A stretch of 64,000 bases of DNA from Limnobacter sp. (GTDB lineage Bacteria; Pseudomonadota; Gammaproteobacteria; Burkholderiales; Burkholderiaceae_B), in NCBI GenBank assembly GCA_029866125.1, contig JARWZZ010000017.1:62001-126000 (forward strand), read 5' to 3'. Below the pieces are notes generated by a model. The model did no database searches. It was not told the origin of the DNA and worked only from the letters and a program-made list of their open reading frames with translations. This document shows positions 19,255 to 30,193 of the stretch, piece by piece. Both the position numbers and the translations under genes were made by a program. The number at the start of each line of letters is the position of its first letter. The first letter of the stretch is position 1.

Positions 19255-20283
19255 TCAGGATGATTTGATTTCAGACGCCAGCGATTGGCCACTCAAATAA
19301 GCATCTTCAACTCGAGCCTTGCTTAACCAATCTCCGCAGGCCGCAATTTTGGCCTTTCGGTCCAAATAGTAGCCACAATCCAGAGGGGTTTCAGGCAAAG
19401 CATAAAGCCAACGGTGGGACACCGCGCGTTCAGGCGTCACAGAAAGCCCAAGCACGTTTCGAAACACATCAATCAGCATTTCCGAGGCTTTGTCCGCAGG
19501 CAACTGCACATGCGCTTGCGACCAATCAGAGGTGGCTTGCAGCAACCAACGCTCACCGGGCGCACGCCCAGGTTTGGAAGAATCACGGCAGATCCAACCC
19601 AAAGGGCTGTCGTACACCAAAGCACCATCAAAATCCACCGGGATGGCTTGGTCAAAACTCAACATGCATGTCCAGTTGACGCTGGACTTTACTTTTGACG
19701 CTTCTTTGGCCAAAGGGGGGTGAAATTCGGCAAACAATTCACTGACTTGTTCACATGGAATTGCAGACACCACCCAGTCGAATAGTTCCGGCAGTTCAGA
19801 TGGACTTTCAGCCGAATGGGTGCCCGAGTTGGCACCGCTTTGCACAGTCAACCGGAACTGGTCGCTGTCCCGCACAAGGCCAGTCACGCGGGTGTCATAC
19901 TGCACATTCAATTCAAGTGCCAGGAATTTACCCAAACTAGCCATGCCGGGCGTACCCACCCAACGGGTTTCATCGTCCTGAACAGGGGTTTTTTGGCCGT
20001 ACGACAAATTGACCACACGGCCTTCCCAAGGCGAAACAACGCCATAGGAAACCGCTTGTTCAATCACCTGACGAAAAGCGCTAGAACGCACATGAAAGTA
20101 CTGAGTGCCATGGTCAAAGCCCAAGGGCGGGGAGGATTCTCGGTCTAGCCAGCGAGTGGGTGCTCTACCGCCTGCCCCCCTGCTTTTTTCAAACACAACA
20201 ACGCGGTGCCCATGACGAGTCAACTCGCTTGCGCAAGCCAAGCCTGAGACCCCAGCACCAATAATTGCTACATTCAAACCCAA
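19255..20283 (-). CDS. Renalase-like FAD-dependent oxidoreductase
   Basis: A 342-residue flavoprotein with an N-terminal FAD-binding Rossmann fold: IIGAGVSGLACASELTRHGH then VVFEKSRGAGGR (about 7-43), followed by the ...FDHGTQYFHVR segment typical of bacterial renalase-type amine-oxidase-like proteins. Characterised bacterial renalases oxidise off-isomers of NAD(P)H; that role here is inference. The C-terminus has ACGDWLSKARVEDAYLSGQSLA, the usual second FAD contact. The start is TTG directly after an in-frame TGA, with AGGTG upstream; no ATG is available. It begins 13 bp after the CBS gene. Confidence 0.8.
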   Translation of the reverse strand: MGLNVAIIGAGVSGLACASELTRHGHRVVVFEKSRGAGGRAPTRWLDRESSPPLGFDHGTQYFHVRSSAFRQVIEQAVSYGVVSPWEGRVVNLSYGQKTPVQDDETRWVGTPGMASLGKFLALELNVQYDTRVTGLVRDSDQFRLTVQSGANSGTHSAESPSELPELFDWVVSAIPCEQVSELFAEFHPPLAKEASKVKSSVNWTCMLSFDQAIPVDFDGALVYDSPLGWICRDSSKPGRAPGERWLLQATSDWSQAHVQLPADKASEMLIDVFRNVLGLSVTPERAVSHRWLYALPETPLDCGYYLDRKAKIAACGDWLSKARVEDAYLSGQSLASEIKSS

Positions 20284-20296
20284 TCAAACACCTGCT

Positions 20297-20767
20297 TCAA
20301 TTGCTTTCTTCAATAGGCCAATCACGGATGTAACCCTTCAGCATTTTGTTCTCAAAACTTTGCTCTTCAAGAACAGCCTTGGCCACATCATGGAAGGAAA
20401 TTACGCCACACAGGGTCTCACCGTCAACAACGGGTAAGTAACGCTGGTGATTTTCAAGCATCAACTTACGAAGTGCGTCGACTTCCATGTTCAAACCCGC
20501 TCGTGCCGGGCTTGGATTCATGACCTCGCGGACGTAAATCTCTGAAATCGGGGGAGTTGGACCCGTGCGGTGCTCAATCTGACGTTTGGCCAGCGTAGCA
20601 ATCACTTCCCGGAAGGTCACGATGCCAGCAACAGCGCCCTTTTCCATCACCACCAGCGAACCCACGTCATGCTCTGCCATGGTGATCACACAATCAGACA
20701 ACCGTGTATCAGGGGTAACCGTGAAAAGCGTGTTGCCTTTGACTCTCAGAATTTCCTTGACTTGCAT
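20297..20767 (-). CDS. CBS-domain pair protein
   Basis: A 156-residue stand-alone protein of two CBS motifs (about residues 9-65 and 78-135), a module that usually binds adenine nucleotides and acts as an energy or redox sensor. The start at 20767 (MQVKEILRVKGNTLF) is chosen because GGAGGG lies 8 nt upstream; a longer frame to 20830 lacks an SD. Short spacing to the renalase-like gene suggests co-expression, so an NAD(P)-related function is conceivable (inference). It occupies the place downstream of der where hfq-hflX is found in many Burkholderiales, but on its own unit. Confidence 0.85.
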   Translation of the reverse strand: MQVKEILRVKGNTLFTVTPDTRLSDCVITMAEHDVGSLVVMEKGAVAGIVTFREVIATLAKRQIEHRTGPTPPISEIYVREVMNPSPARAGLNMEVDALRKLMLENHQRYLPVVDGETLCGVISFHDVAKAVLEEQSFENKMLKGYIRDWPIEESN

Positions 20768-20892
20768 TAAATGCCCTCCATTATTTTTTAGCCCAGAAGT
20801 CCATCCTACCCCAATCAATTCAAGATTCAAGGGAAAATTGAGGAATCTCTAGGCCATAACTGGGGCAGACAGGACAAAGTCAGGAATTAGGG

Positions 20893-22218
20893 CTACTTTT
20901 CTTTGACGAATGGGTTGGTCGAACTGCGGAATTCGACACGCAAAGGGGTACCTTTCAGTTTGAAGCGATCACGTACCTTGCCTTCCAAGTAGCGCTTGTA
21001 GCTGTCTGAAATGTTGTCCAACGCAGTGCCGTGGATGACGATAATGGGCGGGTTTTGTCCGCCTTGGTGGGCATAACGCAATTTGGGTCTGAAAATACCC
21101 TTGCGCGGGGGCTGCTGCGCCTCCACACATTCTTGAATCAAGCGGGTCAACTTGGGCGTGGACAACTTGGCAAACGCAGCCGCATGGGCCTCGTCCACTG
21201 ACTTCATCATCGTACCAATACCAAATGGCTTGGTGGCCGACACAAAATGCAGGTTTGCAAAGTCCAGGAACACCAAACGACGATGCAACTCAACCTTGAT
21301 TCGCTCTTTTTTGTATTCGTCCAAGTCGTCCCATTTGTTGACCGCAATCACCAAGGCCCGCCCTGCTTCCACAATAAACCCTGCAATGCCCGCATCTTGA
21401 TCTGAAATATCTTGCTGGGCATCCAGCATCAAAATGACCACATTCGCGTCTTCAATGGCCTGCAGTGTTTTAATAACCGAAAACTTTTCAATCGCTTCAA
21501 ACACCTTGCCACGCTTGCGCAAGCCAGCGGTGTCAATCAGGGTGTATTTTTTCTCGCCCCGCTCGAAATCAATATAAATACTGTCGCGGGTGGTACCTGG
21601 CATGTCAAAGGCAATCACTCGCTCTTCGCCTAGCAAAGTGTTAACCATGGTGGACTTGCCCACATTCGGACGCCCTGCAACAGCCACTTTGATGCGCTTT
21701 TTGTCTTCTTGCTCATCGGGCAAAACAGGCAGCTTTTCGCATGCCAATTCCATCAGCTGGCGCACGCCATCACCATGGCTGGCAGAAACTGTTTCCGGCT
21801 CGCCTAAGCCCAATTCGTAAAAATCACCGGCAGCAATCGCGTGGTTCAAACCTTCGGTTTTGTTGACCACCAGAATAACTTCACGTCTGGATTTGCGAAG
21901 TTCTTCGGCAATCACATGGTCATGCGGAGTCACGCCATTGCGGCCATCCACCATGAACAACACCAAATCGCATTCCAAAATGGCTTGTCGGCTTTGCTTG
22001 GCCATTTCAGCATAAATGCCTTCCTTGGCCACAGGCTCTAAACCACCGGTGTCTACAACCAAATACTCACGCGGGCCCATGCGCCCAATACCGTAATGGC
22101 GATCTCGCGTCAGGCCCGGCTGGTCGGCCACCAATGCATCGCGGGTGCGGGTAAGCCTGTTAAACAGGGTTGACTTACCGACATTGGGACGCCCTACCAG
22201 GGCAATAACTGGTTTCAT
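20893..22218 (-). CDS. der: Ribosome biogenesis GTPase Der (EngA)
   Basis: Essential double-GTPase for 50S assembly. Both G domains are complete in 441 residues: G1 GRPNVGKST at about 8-16 and 183-191, DxPG/DTAG switch elements ([16 protein letters not shown]), and NKTEG / NKWDD base-recognition motifs. A C-terminal KH-like domain ends with the TNPF(V)KEK tail. It lies 9 bp after bamB, the widely conserved bamB-der pair. Confidence 0.98.
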   Translation of the reverse strand: MKPVIALVGRPNVGKSTLFNRLTRTRDALVADQPGLTRDRHYGIGRMGPREYLVVDTGGLEPVAKEGIYAEMAKQSRQAILECDLVLFMVDGRNGVTPHDHVIAEELRKSRREVILVVNKTEGLNHAIAAGDFYELGLGEPETVSASHGDGVRQLMELACEKLPVLPDEQEDKKRIKVAVAGRPNVGKSTMVNTLLGEERVIAFDMPGTTRDSIYIDFERGEKKYTLIDTAGLRKRGKVFEAIEKFSVIKTLQAIEDANVVILMLDAQQDISDQDAGIAGFIVEAGRALVIAVNKWDDLDEYKKERIKVELHRRLVFLDFANLHFVSATKPFGIGTMMKSVDEAHAAAFAKLSTPKLTRLIQECVEAQQPPRKGIFRPKLRYAHQGGQNPPIIVIHGTALDNISDSYKRYLEGKVRDRFKLKGTPLRVEFRSSTNPFVKEK

Positions 22219-22226
22219 GTTAACTC

Positions 22227-23384
22227 TTACTGAATAGACAAGGCGGATACATCTCCGCCCCTTGACTGAACAAAAATTAGGCCAGAATCAGTCACAACTG
22301 GCTTTGAACTCAATTCGGTGCTACCGATGCGAAGACGGGCCAAAGTGCGACCATCGTCCCTACCGATAAAATGCAAATAACCTTCGAAATCACCAATGGC
22401 GACTGCCCTGCCAACAACAACCGGGGTGGTTGGGCCTCGACGCTCAAAATTTTCAATTTTCCATGCGCGCTTGCCGCCATTGCGGGAGAATGCGAACAAA
22501 TCGCCCAACTCATTGGCGGTAATCAAATAGCGATCATCGACTGACGCACCATTGGGTGCAGAGAAATCCTCTGACCACAAGGGTCGGCCGGTTGTTGCAT
22601 CCAAACAGCCTACCCGTCCTTGGAACGTGGCTCCGCACACTTCACGGAAATTGTATACAGGCGCACCTGTCACATCAGAAATGCGTTCAATTTCAGTTGT
22701 ACCTGTTGGCGACGCCAACAAACCTTCCCACAACACTTGACCGGTATTGATGTCCAAGCCCACCAAACGCCCACCTGGAAGGCCCGCATACACGCGCCCA
22801 TTGTTGATCTCAAGAGGCGCTTCACTGCGAAGCGTCAAAGGTGGCAGTTGGCGGGTGTATTTCCACACCAAACCGCCGCTTTGCGAGGAATAGGCCGCAA
22901 TTGAATAATCGATAGTGCGTACCAAAATTAGGCCAGACACACCAACGGGCTTGGTAGTGACATCATTGCCAATATTGGTCTTCCAAAGCTGCTTTCCAGA
23001 CAAATCAAAGCCCACCAACTGGCGAGACGAATCAACCACGGCCACCAAATTGCCAGTGACTGCAACACCCGCAACCAGTTTGGTTTTCAAGTCCACTGAC
23101 CACTTTTGCTTGCCGTTGGCTTGATCCAAAGCAGCCAACTTTCCCGATTCAGAGGCGACATACACCGTGTTGCCATCTACAGCCGGTGAAAAAGCACCCT
23201 CGGCTGACTTGCCAACACCTGTGGTCCAATTGACCTTCACATTCATTGAAGGGGTGAACTTTGCCAACTCCGCAGGCGGTAGCCTTTTGGCAGCAAACGG
23301 GTTCAATGACGAACACCCAGTGACCACCAACAAAGCAGCCAGTGCAGGTATCAATCCCAATTTTTGTCGCATCGTGTTCATCAT
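22227..23384 (-). CDS. bamB: Outer membrane assembly lipoprotein BamB
   Basis: Lipoprotein of the BAM complex that inserts beta-barrel proteins into the outer membrane. The signal peptide ends at lipobox VVTGC (about residue 24). The remaining ~360 residues form an eight-bladed PQQ-like propeller; repeated blade motifs such as GxVYxxxxxGxLxALDxxxGKxxW are visible (for example [19 protein letters not shown]). 385 residues is normal. It follows the yfgM-like gene and precedes der, the conserved hisS-yfgM-bamB-der order. Confidence 0.95.
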   Translation of the reverse strand: MMNTMRQKLGLIPALAALLVVTGCSSLNPFAAKRLPPAELAKFTPSMNVKVNWTTGVGKSAEGAFSPAVDGNTVYVASESGKLAALDQANGKQKWSVDLKTKLVAGVAVTGNLVAVVDSSRQLVGFDLSGKQLWKTNIGNDVTTKPVGVSGLILVRTIDYSIAAYSSQSGGLVWKYTRQLPPLTLRSEAPLEINNGRVYAGLPGGRLVGLDINTGQVLWEGLLASPTGTTEIERISDVTGAPVYNFREVCGATFQGRVGCLDATTGRPLWSEDFSAPNGASVDDRYLITANELGDLFAFSRNGGKRAWKIENFERRGPTTPVVVGRAVAIGDFEGYLHFIGRDDGRTLARLRIGSTELSSKPVVTDSGLIFVQSRGGDVSALSIQ

Positions 23385-23405
23385 CCTATTAGCGTATCGG
23401 CCGTG

Positions 23406-24056
23406 TTATTTCGCAGGGGTTTCTGCACCGGGCACTGCACTTAATTTTCGTTTGACCACTTCCAGCCACGGGCTGTTGGGCTGCAAAGTCAGCAACGCTT
23501 GGTCATAAGCCGCTTTGGCACCGGCGTAGTCTTTGGTGATCATAGCAATATCGCCCAAACGGTCTTGGTATAAACCTTCAAAGCCGATTGTTTTGACGCC
23601 TTGAACCAAAGCTTTGGCTTCGTCGGTTTTACCTTCTTCCAAAAGCAAACCGCTTAAAGTCAATCGGGCTGTGGCCACAAACTCATCGGACTTCCCGTTC
23701 TCGACCACCCATGCCAAGCTCTTCTTGGCCTCTTCGACGTTTTTAGCGTCGTAAAAAGCCCGAGCTGCCAAAATTGCGCCTCGCTCAGCATAGGGGGTAC
23801 GTTTGTGGTCTTCCAACAAGGAGGCTTGCACTTTCTTCAAAAGCTCAACATCACCTTTGTTCACAGCCTCTTGCAAGGACTCGTAGCCTACAACAGCCTC
23901 TTTGGAGGTATGCGCCTGCCACCATTTGTAGCCGTTGTTGGCCGCGAAAGCACCAAATACCAAAATCAAAACAGTAAGAATGAAGTTGCCATATTTGGCC
24001 CAAAATGCTTTAAGACTGGCAATTTGTTCTTCTTCTTCAACGGAATAACGACTCAA
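23406..24056 (-). CDS. yfgM: YfgM-like TPR membrane protein
   Basis: A 216-residue protein with a cytoplasmic N-terminus rich in Glu ([18 protein letters not shown]), one membrane helix (about 22-42) and a periplasmic TPR domain. In E. coli YfgM associates with the SecYEG translocon and PpiD as part of the periplasmic chaperone network. Its start overlaps the hisS stop by 4 bp (ATGA), so it is coupled to hisS, and bamB follows after 21 bp. Confidence 0.9.
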   Translation of the reverse strand: MSRYSVEEEEQIASLKAFWAKYGNFILTVLILVFGAFAANNGYKWWQAHTSKEAVVGYESLQEAVNKGDVELLKKVQASLLEDHKRTPYAERGAILAARAFYDAKNVEEAKKSLAWVVENGKSDEFVATARLTLSGLLLEEGKTDEAKALVQGVKTIGFEGLYQDRLGDIAMITKDYAGAKAAYDQALLTLQPNSPWLEVVKRKLSAVPGAETPAK

Positions 24057-25378
24057 GACAATTCTCCTTCTCCGTAAAGCAATTCAAAAATTGCTTCAGC
24101 CAGTGTTTCTTGCGGCACAACCAACTGCTTACCCTCTTCCCTAAGCGGTTTCACAGAGGCAGTGCCATTGCTCAATTCGTCTTCGCCCAAAATGACAGCC
24201 ATCATGGCGCCACTTTGGTCTGCTTTTTTCATCTGGCTTTTAAATCCACCGCCGCCGCCGTGAAGCACAACCGTCAGGCCTGCGTCGCGCAGTTCTTCGG
24301 CCAAACTGAATGCGCGGCGCGAAGTACCCTCGCCTTGGTAAACCACATAAACATCCAAGTCGGGGCTTACTTCAGGTTTGATGGTTTCTAAATAAAGCTC
24401 TAACAAACGCTCTAAGCCAATCGCAAAACCAATCGCAGGTGTGGGTTTTCCACCCAAAATTTCGATCAAGCCGTCATAGCGCCCACCACCACAAATCGTG
24501 CCTTGGGACCCAAGCATGTCGGTAATCCACTCAAACACGGTGAGGTTGTAATAATCAAGCCCACGCACCAATCGAGCGTTTTCATTGAATTGCACCCCAC
24601 GATCTGACAGCAACTGCTTGACGCCTTCATAGTGGGCTTTCGAAGCTTCACCCAAAAACTCAGACAATCGCGGTGCGGAATTCACCATGGCTTGCATGGC
24701 CGGGTTTTTGGTGTCCAAAATCCGTAGGGGGTTGCTGTGCAAACGGCGTTTTGCATCTTCATCCAACAGGTCTTGGTGCTGCTCAAAATAGCTTATCAAT
24801 GCCTGCCTGTGAGCCAAACGCTCAGAAGCTTCGCCCAAACAGTTAATTTCAAGACGTACGCCTGTTAAACCTAAGTTTTCCCACAAACGGGAAAGCATGA
24901 CCATCATTTCAGCATCAAGGTCTGGGCCCTCAAAGCCCAAAGCTTCCACATCCAACTGGTTGAACTGGCGGTAACGCCCACGCTGCGGACGCTCATGCCT
25001 GAACACCGGCCCCATCGCATAAACACGTTGGGGCGAAGCATAAGTCAGGTTGTGTTCAATCGTGGCGCGCGCAATGCCTGCAGTAAATTCGGGGCGTAGA
25101 GTCAACTCATCCCCATTCAACCGATCGATAAAGCTGAACATCTCTTTTTCTACGATGTCGGTGACTTCACCAATGCCCCGCCTGAACAAGGCCGTGTCTT
25201 CAAGGACAGGCGTTTTGATCATGCGATAACCATAGGAGGACAACCAGTCTCTCAACGTGGTTTCCATGTGCTCCCAATGCAAGCCCTCTTGGGGCAACAC
25301 ATCATTCATGCCTTTAACGGCCTGAAGTTTTTTGAGCTTGGTGGCTTTGCCTGAATTCGCGGTCTCTGGGCTACTCAT
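24053..25378 (-). CDS. hisS: Histidyl-tRNA synthetase
   Basis: Class II aminoacyl-tRNA synthetase charging tRNA-His. In 441 residues the motifs are visible: [11 protein letters not shown] near the N-terminus, motif 2 [19 protein letters not shown], the His-A signature [15 protein letters not shown], and motif 3 [13 protein letters not shown] short N-terminal Lys-rich extension (about 20 residues) precedes the core. Neighbours are ispG upstream and the coupled yfgM downstream. Confidence 0.97.
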   Translation of the reverse strand: MSSPETANSGKATKLKKLQAVKGMNDVLPQEGLHWEHMETTLRDWLSSYGYRMIKTPVLEDTALFRRGIGEVTDIVEKEMFSFIDRLNGDELTLRPEFTAGIARATIEHNLTYASPQRVYAMGPVFRHERPQRGRYRQFNQLDVEALGFEGPDLDAEMMVMLSRLWENLGLTGVRLEINCLGEASERLAHRQALISYFEQHQDLLDEDAKRRLHSNPLRILDTKNPAMQAMVNSAPRLSEFLGEASKAHYEGVKQLLSDRGVQFNENARLVRGLDYYNLTVFEWITDMLGSQGTICGGGRYDGLIEILGGKPTPAIGFAIGLERLLELYLETIKPEVSPDLDVYVVYQGEGTSRRAFSLAEELRDAGLTVVLHGGGGGFKSQMKKADQSGAMMAVILGEDELSNGTASVKPLREEGKQLVVPQETLAEAIFELLYGEGELS

Positions 25379-25422
25379 TTCAACTGAAACTAAATTGGAT
25401 CAACCTGATATTGTCGCTGATT

Positions 25423-26679
25423 CTAGCCTTGCTTTGCAGTCGGCTTGTACCTTTCCTCAACATATTGCTGCACGATGGCCTGAAATTCCTCTGCAATACG
25501 TTCACCTTTCAGCGTGCAGGCCTTCTTACCATCCAGAAACACGGGCGCGGAGGGTGCTTCACCGGTACCCGGCAAAGAAATACCGATGTCGGCATGCTTG
25601 CTTTCACCGGGGCCATTGACCACGCAACCCATTACTGCAACTTTGAGCTCTTCAACGCCGTGGTATTGGCCACGCCAAACTTTCATCTGCTCGCGCAAAT
25701 AAGTTTGAATATTGTCAGCCAGGCTTTGAAACACGGTACTGGTGGTTCGACCACAGCCTGGGCAGGCAATCACCTGTGGGGTAAAAGCACGCAAACCCAA
25801 AGACTGCAAGATTTCTTGCGACACCAACACCTCGCGGGTACGGTCACCACCCGGCTCAGGGGTTAGCGACACTCGAATGGTGTCACCTATGCCCTCTTGC
25901 AAAAGGACTGACAATGCCGCAGTGGAAGCCACGATACCTTTTGAGCCCATGCCTGCCTCGGTCAAGCCCAGATGCAAAGGAAATTCGGTACGTTGAGAAA
26001 TTGCGCGATACACGGCAATCAAGTCCTGCACTTGGCTAACCTTGCATGACAAAATAATTTTATTGGCAGGCAAACCCAGCTCGACCGCTTTGTGGGCGCT
26101 GCTTAAAGCAGACTCGATCAGCGCCTCATACATCAACTGCTCGGGCGGCAAAGGCTCAATCCGAGCCGCATTTTCGTCCATCATTCGAGCCAACAAAGAT
26201 TGATCCAAGCTGCCCCAATTCACGCCAATCCGTACCACTTTGTTGTAACGGGCTGCAAGCTCAATCATTTGAGCAAAGTTGTCATCTCGTGAGCGGGCCG
26301 AACCCACATTGCCGGGGTTAATGCGGTACTTGGACAGCGCTTCTGCACAATCAGGAAACTTGGTTAACAACAGGTGCCCGTTGTAATGAAAATCCCCCAC
26401 CAAAGGCACAGGAATGCGCATTTTATCGAGCTGCTCACGAATATAAGGAACGGCTGCCGCAGACTCTTCATTGTTGACGGTGATACGCACAATTTCACTG
26501 CCCGCCAAATACAACTCCTTGATTTGAAGGGCTGTATTTAAAGCATCGGCCGTGTCTGTGTTGGTCATTGACTGCACTACAACAGGATTGGACCCACCGA
26601 TGGACACCACATGGGACTTCCAATTCACATCCACTTGATGCGTGTTTTTACGCGGATAAGGCTTGTTAGAAATCAGCAC
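25423..26679 (-). CDS. ispG: 4-hydroxy-3-methylbut-2-en-1-yl diphosphate synthase
   Basis: 4Fe-4S enzyme of the MEP isoprenoid pathway, converting MEcPP to HMBPP. The cluster Cys are in ACPGCGRTT (about 300) and GCVVNGPGE (about 345-353); the N-terminal TIM-barrel carries [12 protein letters not shown] place the start at GTG 26679 because AAGGG lies 7 nt upstream (separated by seven T); a TTG at 26700 would add seven residues and has no SD. 418 residues. It is preceded by a hairpin that separates it from rodZ. Confidence 0.96.
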   Translation of the reverse strand: MLISNKPYPRKNTHQVDVNWKSHVVSIGGSNPVVVQSMTNTDTADALNTALQIKELYLAGSEIVRITVNNEESAAAVPYIREQLDKMRIPVPLVGDFHYNGHLLLTKFPDCAEALSKYRINPGNVGSARSRDDNFAQMIELAARYNKVVRIGVNWGSLDQSLLARMMDENAARIEPLPPEQLMYEALIESALSSAHKAVELGLPANKIILSCKVSQVQDLIAVYRAISQRTEFPLHLGLTEAGMGSKGIVASTAALSVLLQEGIGDTIRVSLTPEPGGDRTREVLVSQEILQSLGLRAFTPQVIACPGCGRTTSTVFQSLADNIQTYLREQMKVWRGQYHGVEELKVAVMGCVVNGPGESKHADIGISLPGTGEAPSAPVFLDGKKACTLKGERIAEEFQAIVQQYVEERYKPTAKQG

Positions 26680-26736
26680 AAAAAAACCCTTATGAACCAA
26701 ATTACACTTGCACGTATTTTAGGACGCCCAATAGGA

Positions 26737-26760
26737 AAAGACCACCCGAGGGTGGTCTTT
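26737..26760. terminator. Hairpin between rodZ and ispG
   Basis: Ten-base-pair stem AAAGACCACC / GGTGGTCTTT with a 4-nt CGAG loop, flanked by AAAA on the left and followed by TTTC on the plus strand. On the minus strand it follows rodZ by 36 bp and would act as a moderate intrinsic terminator with a short U tract. Confidence 0.7.
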
Positions 26761-26795
26761 CTAATCGTAAACTTTGCTTAAACTTTGAACTTGAC

Positions 26796-27998
26796 TTATT
26801 GAATCGTCAATCGCGCCACTTCACCCCGAATCGAAGAATTTAATTCGACTGCTTTCCCATTGTGGGAAAGAGTAACCGCTTTGGCATTTCCAACAATCAC
26901 CTTGAATGGCCCTTGACCCAACACCTCAATGTTTGAGCCTGGCTGATTCAGTTGCGACATCAAAACCGTGTTGCTTGCATCCCTGACTGTCACCCAAGAC
27001 TGATCAACAAACGAAAATTTCAGTGAAGACTGCCCAACAGTGGCAGGTTGAGCCACAACAGCAGGAGGTACGGCTGGTGCCGCAACAACAGGGGTTGCGG
27101 GAACTGCTGCAATGGCTGTCGGATTACTTGGCGCAGTGGCAGGGGGCAAAGCTAGAGCGCTGGCTGGAGCGCTGGCTGGAGCGTTGACTGGACCAGCGGC
27201 TTGCGAAGAAACACTTGAAGCCGCAGCAGAATCCACAGCACCCAACTGGCTGCTCATGGACAACTGTGGAGCGTCTGGAACAGCTGGATCAGCCGCCACC
27301 TTAGGTGCCTCAACTGCCGGGGGCATACCCTGCCCTTCAGACTGAACCATTGAGTCTGCTTTGTCAGAATTGCCTTGCATTATGGTAGGCAGGTAAAACA
27401 CAGCAGTCAAAACAGCCAAACCTAGCACTACAAAATAACCAACACTGCGATTGCGGCCAGGGCCATCAAAATTAAGTGTGGACAAACGTTTGGAACTGGA
27501 GGGCATGGTGGGTTCAAGCGGTTCAGCTTTACCTGCTGCCTGCCCTTGACCTTGTGCAGACCCCTGATTGGAGCTGTAAGTCGAACCTTGTGCCAAGCTT
27601 TCACCGCGCCCGCTTACACGAGTAGGTGCAGTCTCCAAAGGTACTTCGGCGAAACCAAACCCGGAAATAACTGGAACATGATCGAGCTTGACGACCTTGC
27701 AATAACTTTTGATGAAGGCTTTTGCAAATGTTGCTGGTGGCAGGATGCTGAGATCACCGCTCTCCAAAGCCTCAATTTGCCGTTCATTGATTTTGGTGCG
27801 TGAGCTGACTTCGCTGATGGACAGGCCCAATCTTTCTCGGGCGGCTTTCAGCAATGACCCTGGGTTCTGACCTTTTTCTAAAAGGGTCAAACTGGGCTTT
27901 TCGGAATTGGATGACTCCACGCTAGGCTTGTCTGCACTAGGCTTATCAAACGCCGGTTCGTTAATTTCATCCATAACTTTGGCACGATTATCGTTCAT
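26796..27998 (-). CDS. rodZ: Cytoskeleton/cell-shape protein RodZ
   Basis: Transmembrane scaffold linking MreB to the elongasome. In 400 residues: N-terminal Xre-type HTH (LLKAARERLGLSISEVSSRT...INERQIEALESGD, about 50-85), a membrane helix (about 178-200), an Ala/Pro-rich periplasmic linker and a C-terminal DUF4115 beta domain (KFSFVDQSWVTVRDASN). The ATG at 27998 has AGGA about 10 nt upstream; a GTG two codons earlier is too close to it. It lies between ispG and rlmN; the pilF/pilW gene usually found between rlmN and rodZ is absent. Confidence 0.92.
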   Translation of the reverse strand: MNDNRAKVMDEINEPAFDKPSADKPSVESSNSEKPSLTLLEKGQNPGSLLKAARERLGLSISEVSSRTKINERQIEALESGDLSILPPATFAKAFIKSYCKVVKLDHVPVISGFGFAEVPLETAPTRVSGRGESLAQGSTYSSNQGSAQGQGQAAGKAEPLEPTMPSSSKRLSTLNFDGPGRNRSVGYFVVLGLAVLTAVFYLPTIMQGNSDKADSMVQSEGQGMPPAVEAPKVAADPAVPDAPQLSMSSQLGAVDSAAASSVSSQAAGPVNAPASAPASALALPPATAPSNPTAIAAVPATPVVAAPAVPPAVVAQPATVGQSSLKFSFVDQSWVTVRDASNTVLMSQLNQPGSNIEVLGQGPFKVIVGNAKAVTLSHNGKAVELNSSIRGEVARLTIQ

Positions 27999-28297
27999 AT
28001 TCACGCTTTCCTGGACTTGGAGTCTCTCGATGCCTCAAGGAACTCTCAAGCGATGCATTTGTTGCACCATTATATTCTTTTGGGGCTCACTATCCATGTG
28101 TTTTGGAGAGCCAAGCCTCTAGAATACACGCTCTCGAGACAATGTTACTTAGGACGATTCAAAGGTAACAGGTAAATTGCGATATCTCAACATTCTTTTT
28201 AAGTTTTCAGAATGAAATATCAACAACTTGTGACAAAAATCTCACTTTGATTGTGAGTTCAAGAAACATCGGGCAACAAAATGCAGACTTATTCGAA
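27999..28297. other. Gene-free gap between rlmN and rodZ
   Basis: About 300 bp without a supportable gene on either strand. In related gene orders a pilF/pilW TPR lipoprotein gene stands here; I see no TPR-like remnant, lipobox or degraded frame. The sequence is AT-rich toward 28150-28290 and presumably carries the rodZ promoter. Confidence 0.6.
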
Positions 28298-29476
28298 TTA
28301 AGTGTTGTTGCGCGAAGGTTGACCAGTCTTTTTTAGCTGCTCTAGGGATATGACTTGCTCCATGCGCTGCTGCACTTTGGTTCGGTCTTTAACCTCACCT
28401 GCTAATTGCCCGCAGGCAGCATCAATATCCTCACCCCGAGTTTTTCTAACGGTGGTTACTACACCCTGACTGGCCAATACATCCACAAAAGCCGCAATTG
28501 CGTTTTTCGAGGACTTTTTAAGACCCGACTCAGGGAATGGATTAAACGGAATCAAATTAAATTTGCAGTGGACTCGCTTAGAGATTTCAAGCAATTGTCG
28601 AGCATGCTCTGGGGTGTCATTAACACCGTCTAACATGCAATATTCAAAAGTAATAAAATCCCGAGGGGCATGGCGCAAATAGCGATTGCACGCATCCAGC
28701 AGTTCGGACAAGGGGTACTTTTTATTCAAAGGGACTAAATGATCCCTTAACTCATCATTGGGGGCATGCAGCGAAACGGCAAGCGCAACCGGGCAGTCTT
28801 GCGACAAACGGTCCATGAAAGGCACCACACCCGAGGTAGATACCGTAACCCTTCGACGTGACAAACCGTAGGCGGAATCATCCAGCATCAACTGCAACGC
28901 AGGCACCAAAGCATCGTAATTCAACAATGGCTCGCCCATGCCCATCATAACCACGTTGGTTACTGCACGTTCTTGCGGATTTTGTCTTTGTGAAGGGTCG
29001 CCCAGTAAATTGTTTGCAACCCAAAGCTGGGCCACAATTTCGGCAGTACTTAAATTGCGCGAAAAGCCTTGCTTGCCCGTTGAGCAAAAACGGCAATTGA
29101 CCGCACATCCAGCTTGAGAGCTTACGCACAGGGTGCCTCGGCGCTCTTCGGGGATAAACACAGTTTCAATTGCGTCACCATTGCCCATGTCAAACAGCCA
29201 CTTGCGCGTGCCGTCTTTGGACTGGTGATCAGAAATGGTGGCTGGCGCCTCCAACACTGCTTTTTCAAGCAAGGTGTTGCGGAAGTCTTTTGCCAAATCG
29301 GTCATTTGAGCAAAATCTGACACACCATGCTGGTGTATCCATTTGGACAACTGCTTGGCGCGGAAGGCTTTTTGCCCTTGGGAGCCGCACCAGTCAACAA
29401 GCTGGCTGACCGAGTAATTCAGAAGGTTGGACTTGGCCACTTGCGCCAAATCCTTATCCTGTTCAATTGCATTCAT
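28298..29476 (-). CDS. rlmN: 23S rRNA (adenine-2503-C2)/tRNA methyltransferase RlmN
   Basis: Radical-SAM enzyme that methylates A2503 of 23S rRNA and A37 of some tRNAs. The CxxxCxxC cluster is in [20 protein letters not shown] (about 124-143). The methyl-carrying Cys lies near the C-terminus ([10 protein letters not shown]). [12 protein letters not shown] is the conserved SAM-region motif. 392 residues; the ATG is preceded by GGAGG. It starts 38 bp after ndk, the common ndk-rlmN pair. Confidence 0.97.
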   Translation of the reverse strand: MNAIEQDKDLAQVAKSNLLNYSVSQLVDWCGSQGQKAFRAKQLSKWIHQHGVSDFAQMTDLAKDFRNTLLEKAVLEAPATISDHQSKDGTRKWLFDMGNGDAIETVFIPEERRGTLCVSSQAGCAVNCRFCSTGKQGFSRNLSTAEIVAQLWVANNLLGDPSQRQNPQERAVTNVVMMGMGEPLLNYDALVPALQLMLDDSAYGLSRRRVTVSTSGVVPFMDRLSQDCPVALAVSLHAPNDELRDHLVPLNKKYPLSELLDACNRYLRHAPRDFITFEYCMLDGVNDTPEHARQLLEISKRVHCKFNLIPFNPFPESGLKKSSKNAIAAFVDVLASQGVVTTVRKTRGEDIDAACGQLAGEVKDRTKVQQRMEQVISLEQLKKTGQPSRNNT

Positions 29477-29514
29477 ACTCGGCCTCCAGCTATACCTAAC
29501 TCTGTATTGGGCTA

Positions 29515-29940
29515 TTAACGCGCAAACACTTGTGAGGATGGGAAGAAATAGGCGATTTCATTGGCAGCCGTTTCAGCAGCGTCGGAACCGTGTACCGCGT
29601 TGGCATCGATGCTGTCTGCAAAGTCAGCGCGGATGGTGCCGGCAGCTGCGTCTTTCGGGTTTGTTGCGCCCATCAAGTCGCGGTTTTTAGCAATTGCGCC
29701 TTCGCCTTCCAACACTTGGATCATGACTGGGCCAGAAATCATGAACTCAACCAAGTCCTTGAAAAAAGGACGGGCAGCGTGAACAGCATAGAAACCTTCG
29801 GCTTCTTGACGTGACAACTGAGCCATGCGGGCTGCAACCACTTTCAGGCCAGCGCCTTCGAAACGTGAGTAAATTTGACCGATTACATTTTTTGCAACTG
29901 CGTCGGGTTTGATGATTGACAATGTGCGTTCGATAGCCAT
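29515..29940 (-). CDS. ndk: Nucleoside diphosphate kinase
   Basis: Balances NTP/dNTP pools by gamma-phosphate transfer through a phosphohistidine. The 141 residues begin [22 protein letters not shown] and contain the catalytic His in [12 protein letters not shown] (about 112-123). GGAG stands 7 nt before the ATG. First gene of the ndk-rlmN unit, divergent from the BAX-inhibitor-like gene. Confidence 0.98.
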   Translation of the reverse strand: MAIERTLSIIKPDAVAKNVIGQIYSRFEGAGLKVVAARMAQLSRQEAEGFYAVHAARPFFKDLVEFMISGPVMIQVLEGEGAIAKNRDLMGATNPKDAAAGTIRADFADSIDANAVHGSDAAETAANEIAYFFPSSQVFAR

Positions 29941-30146
29941 GTGAAACTCCAGGATGTGGGTTTGAAAAAGTTAACCCGAAATTATAACTGGTTAAGCGGA
30001 AATAAGTCGAGAATGCCCTCAAGGTGATGACGTCAGGCTGGTCATTTATTGCTTTAAGGCTGCAAAAAAGGGAACAATTGAGGCAAATCCCTTTGTGGCT
30101 GCGTGAATTTGAAACTTTTGGGCACTAAACTGTGTCTCAGTAACAT

Positions 30147-30160
30147 ACACACCCGTGTGT
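30147..30160. promoter_or_regulatory. Inverted repeat ACACAC-CC-GTGTGT in a divergent promoter region
   Basis: A 6+2+6 palindrome lies 34 bp before the BI-1 family start in the 250-bp divergent gap with ndk. Its position near the expected promoter makes an operator possible; nothing identifies the regulator. Confidence 0.35.
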
Positions 30161-30193
30161 TGATTGATATTTATAGCAAGGAGCATTTTTGCC

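Noticed and set aside
19211..19255. Two hairpins between the renalase-like gene and aroC as a terminator
   Set aside because: Neither stem is followed by a U tract on the minus strand, so termination is doubtful.
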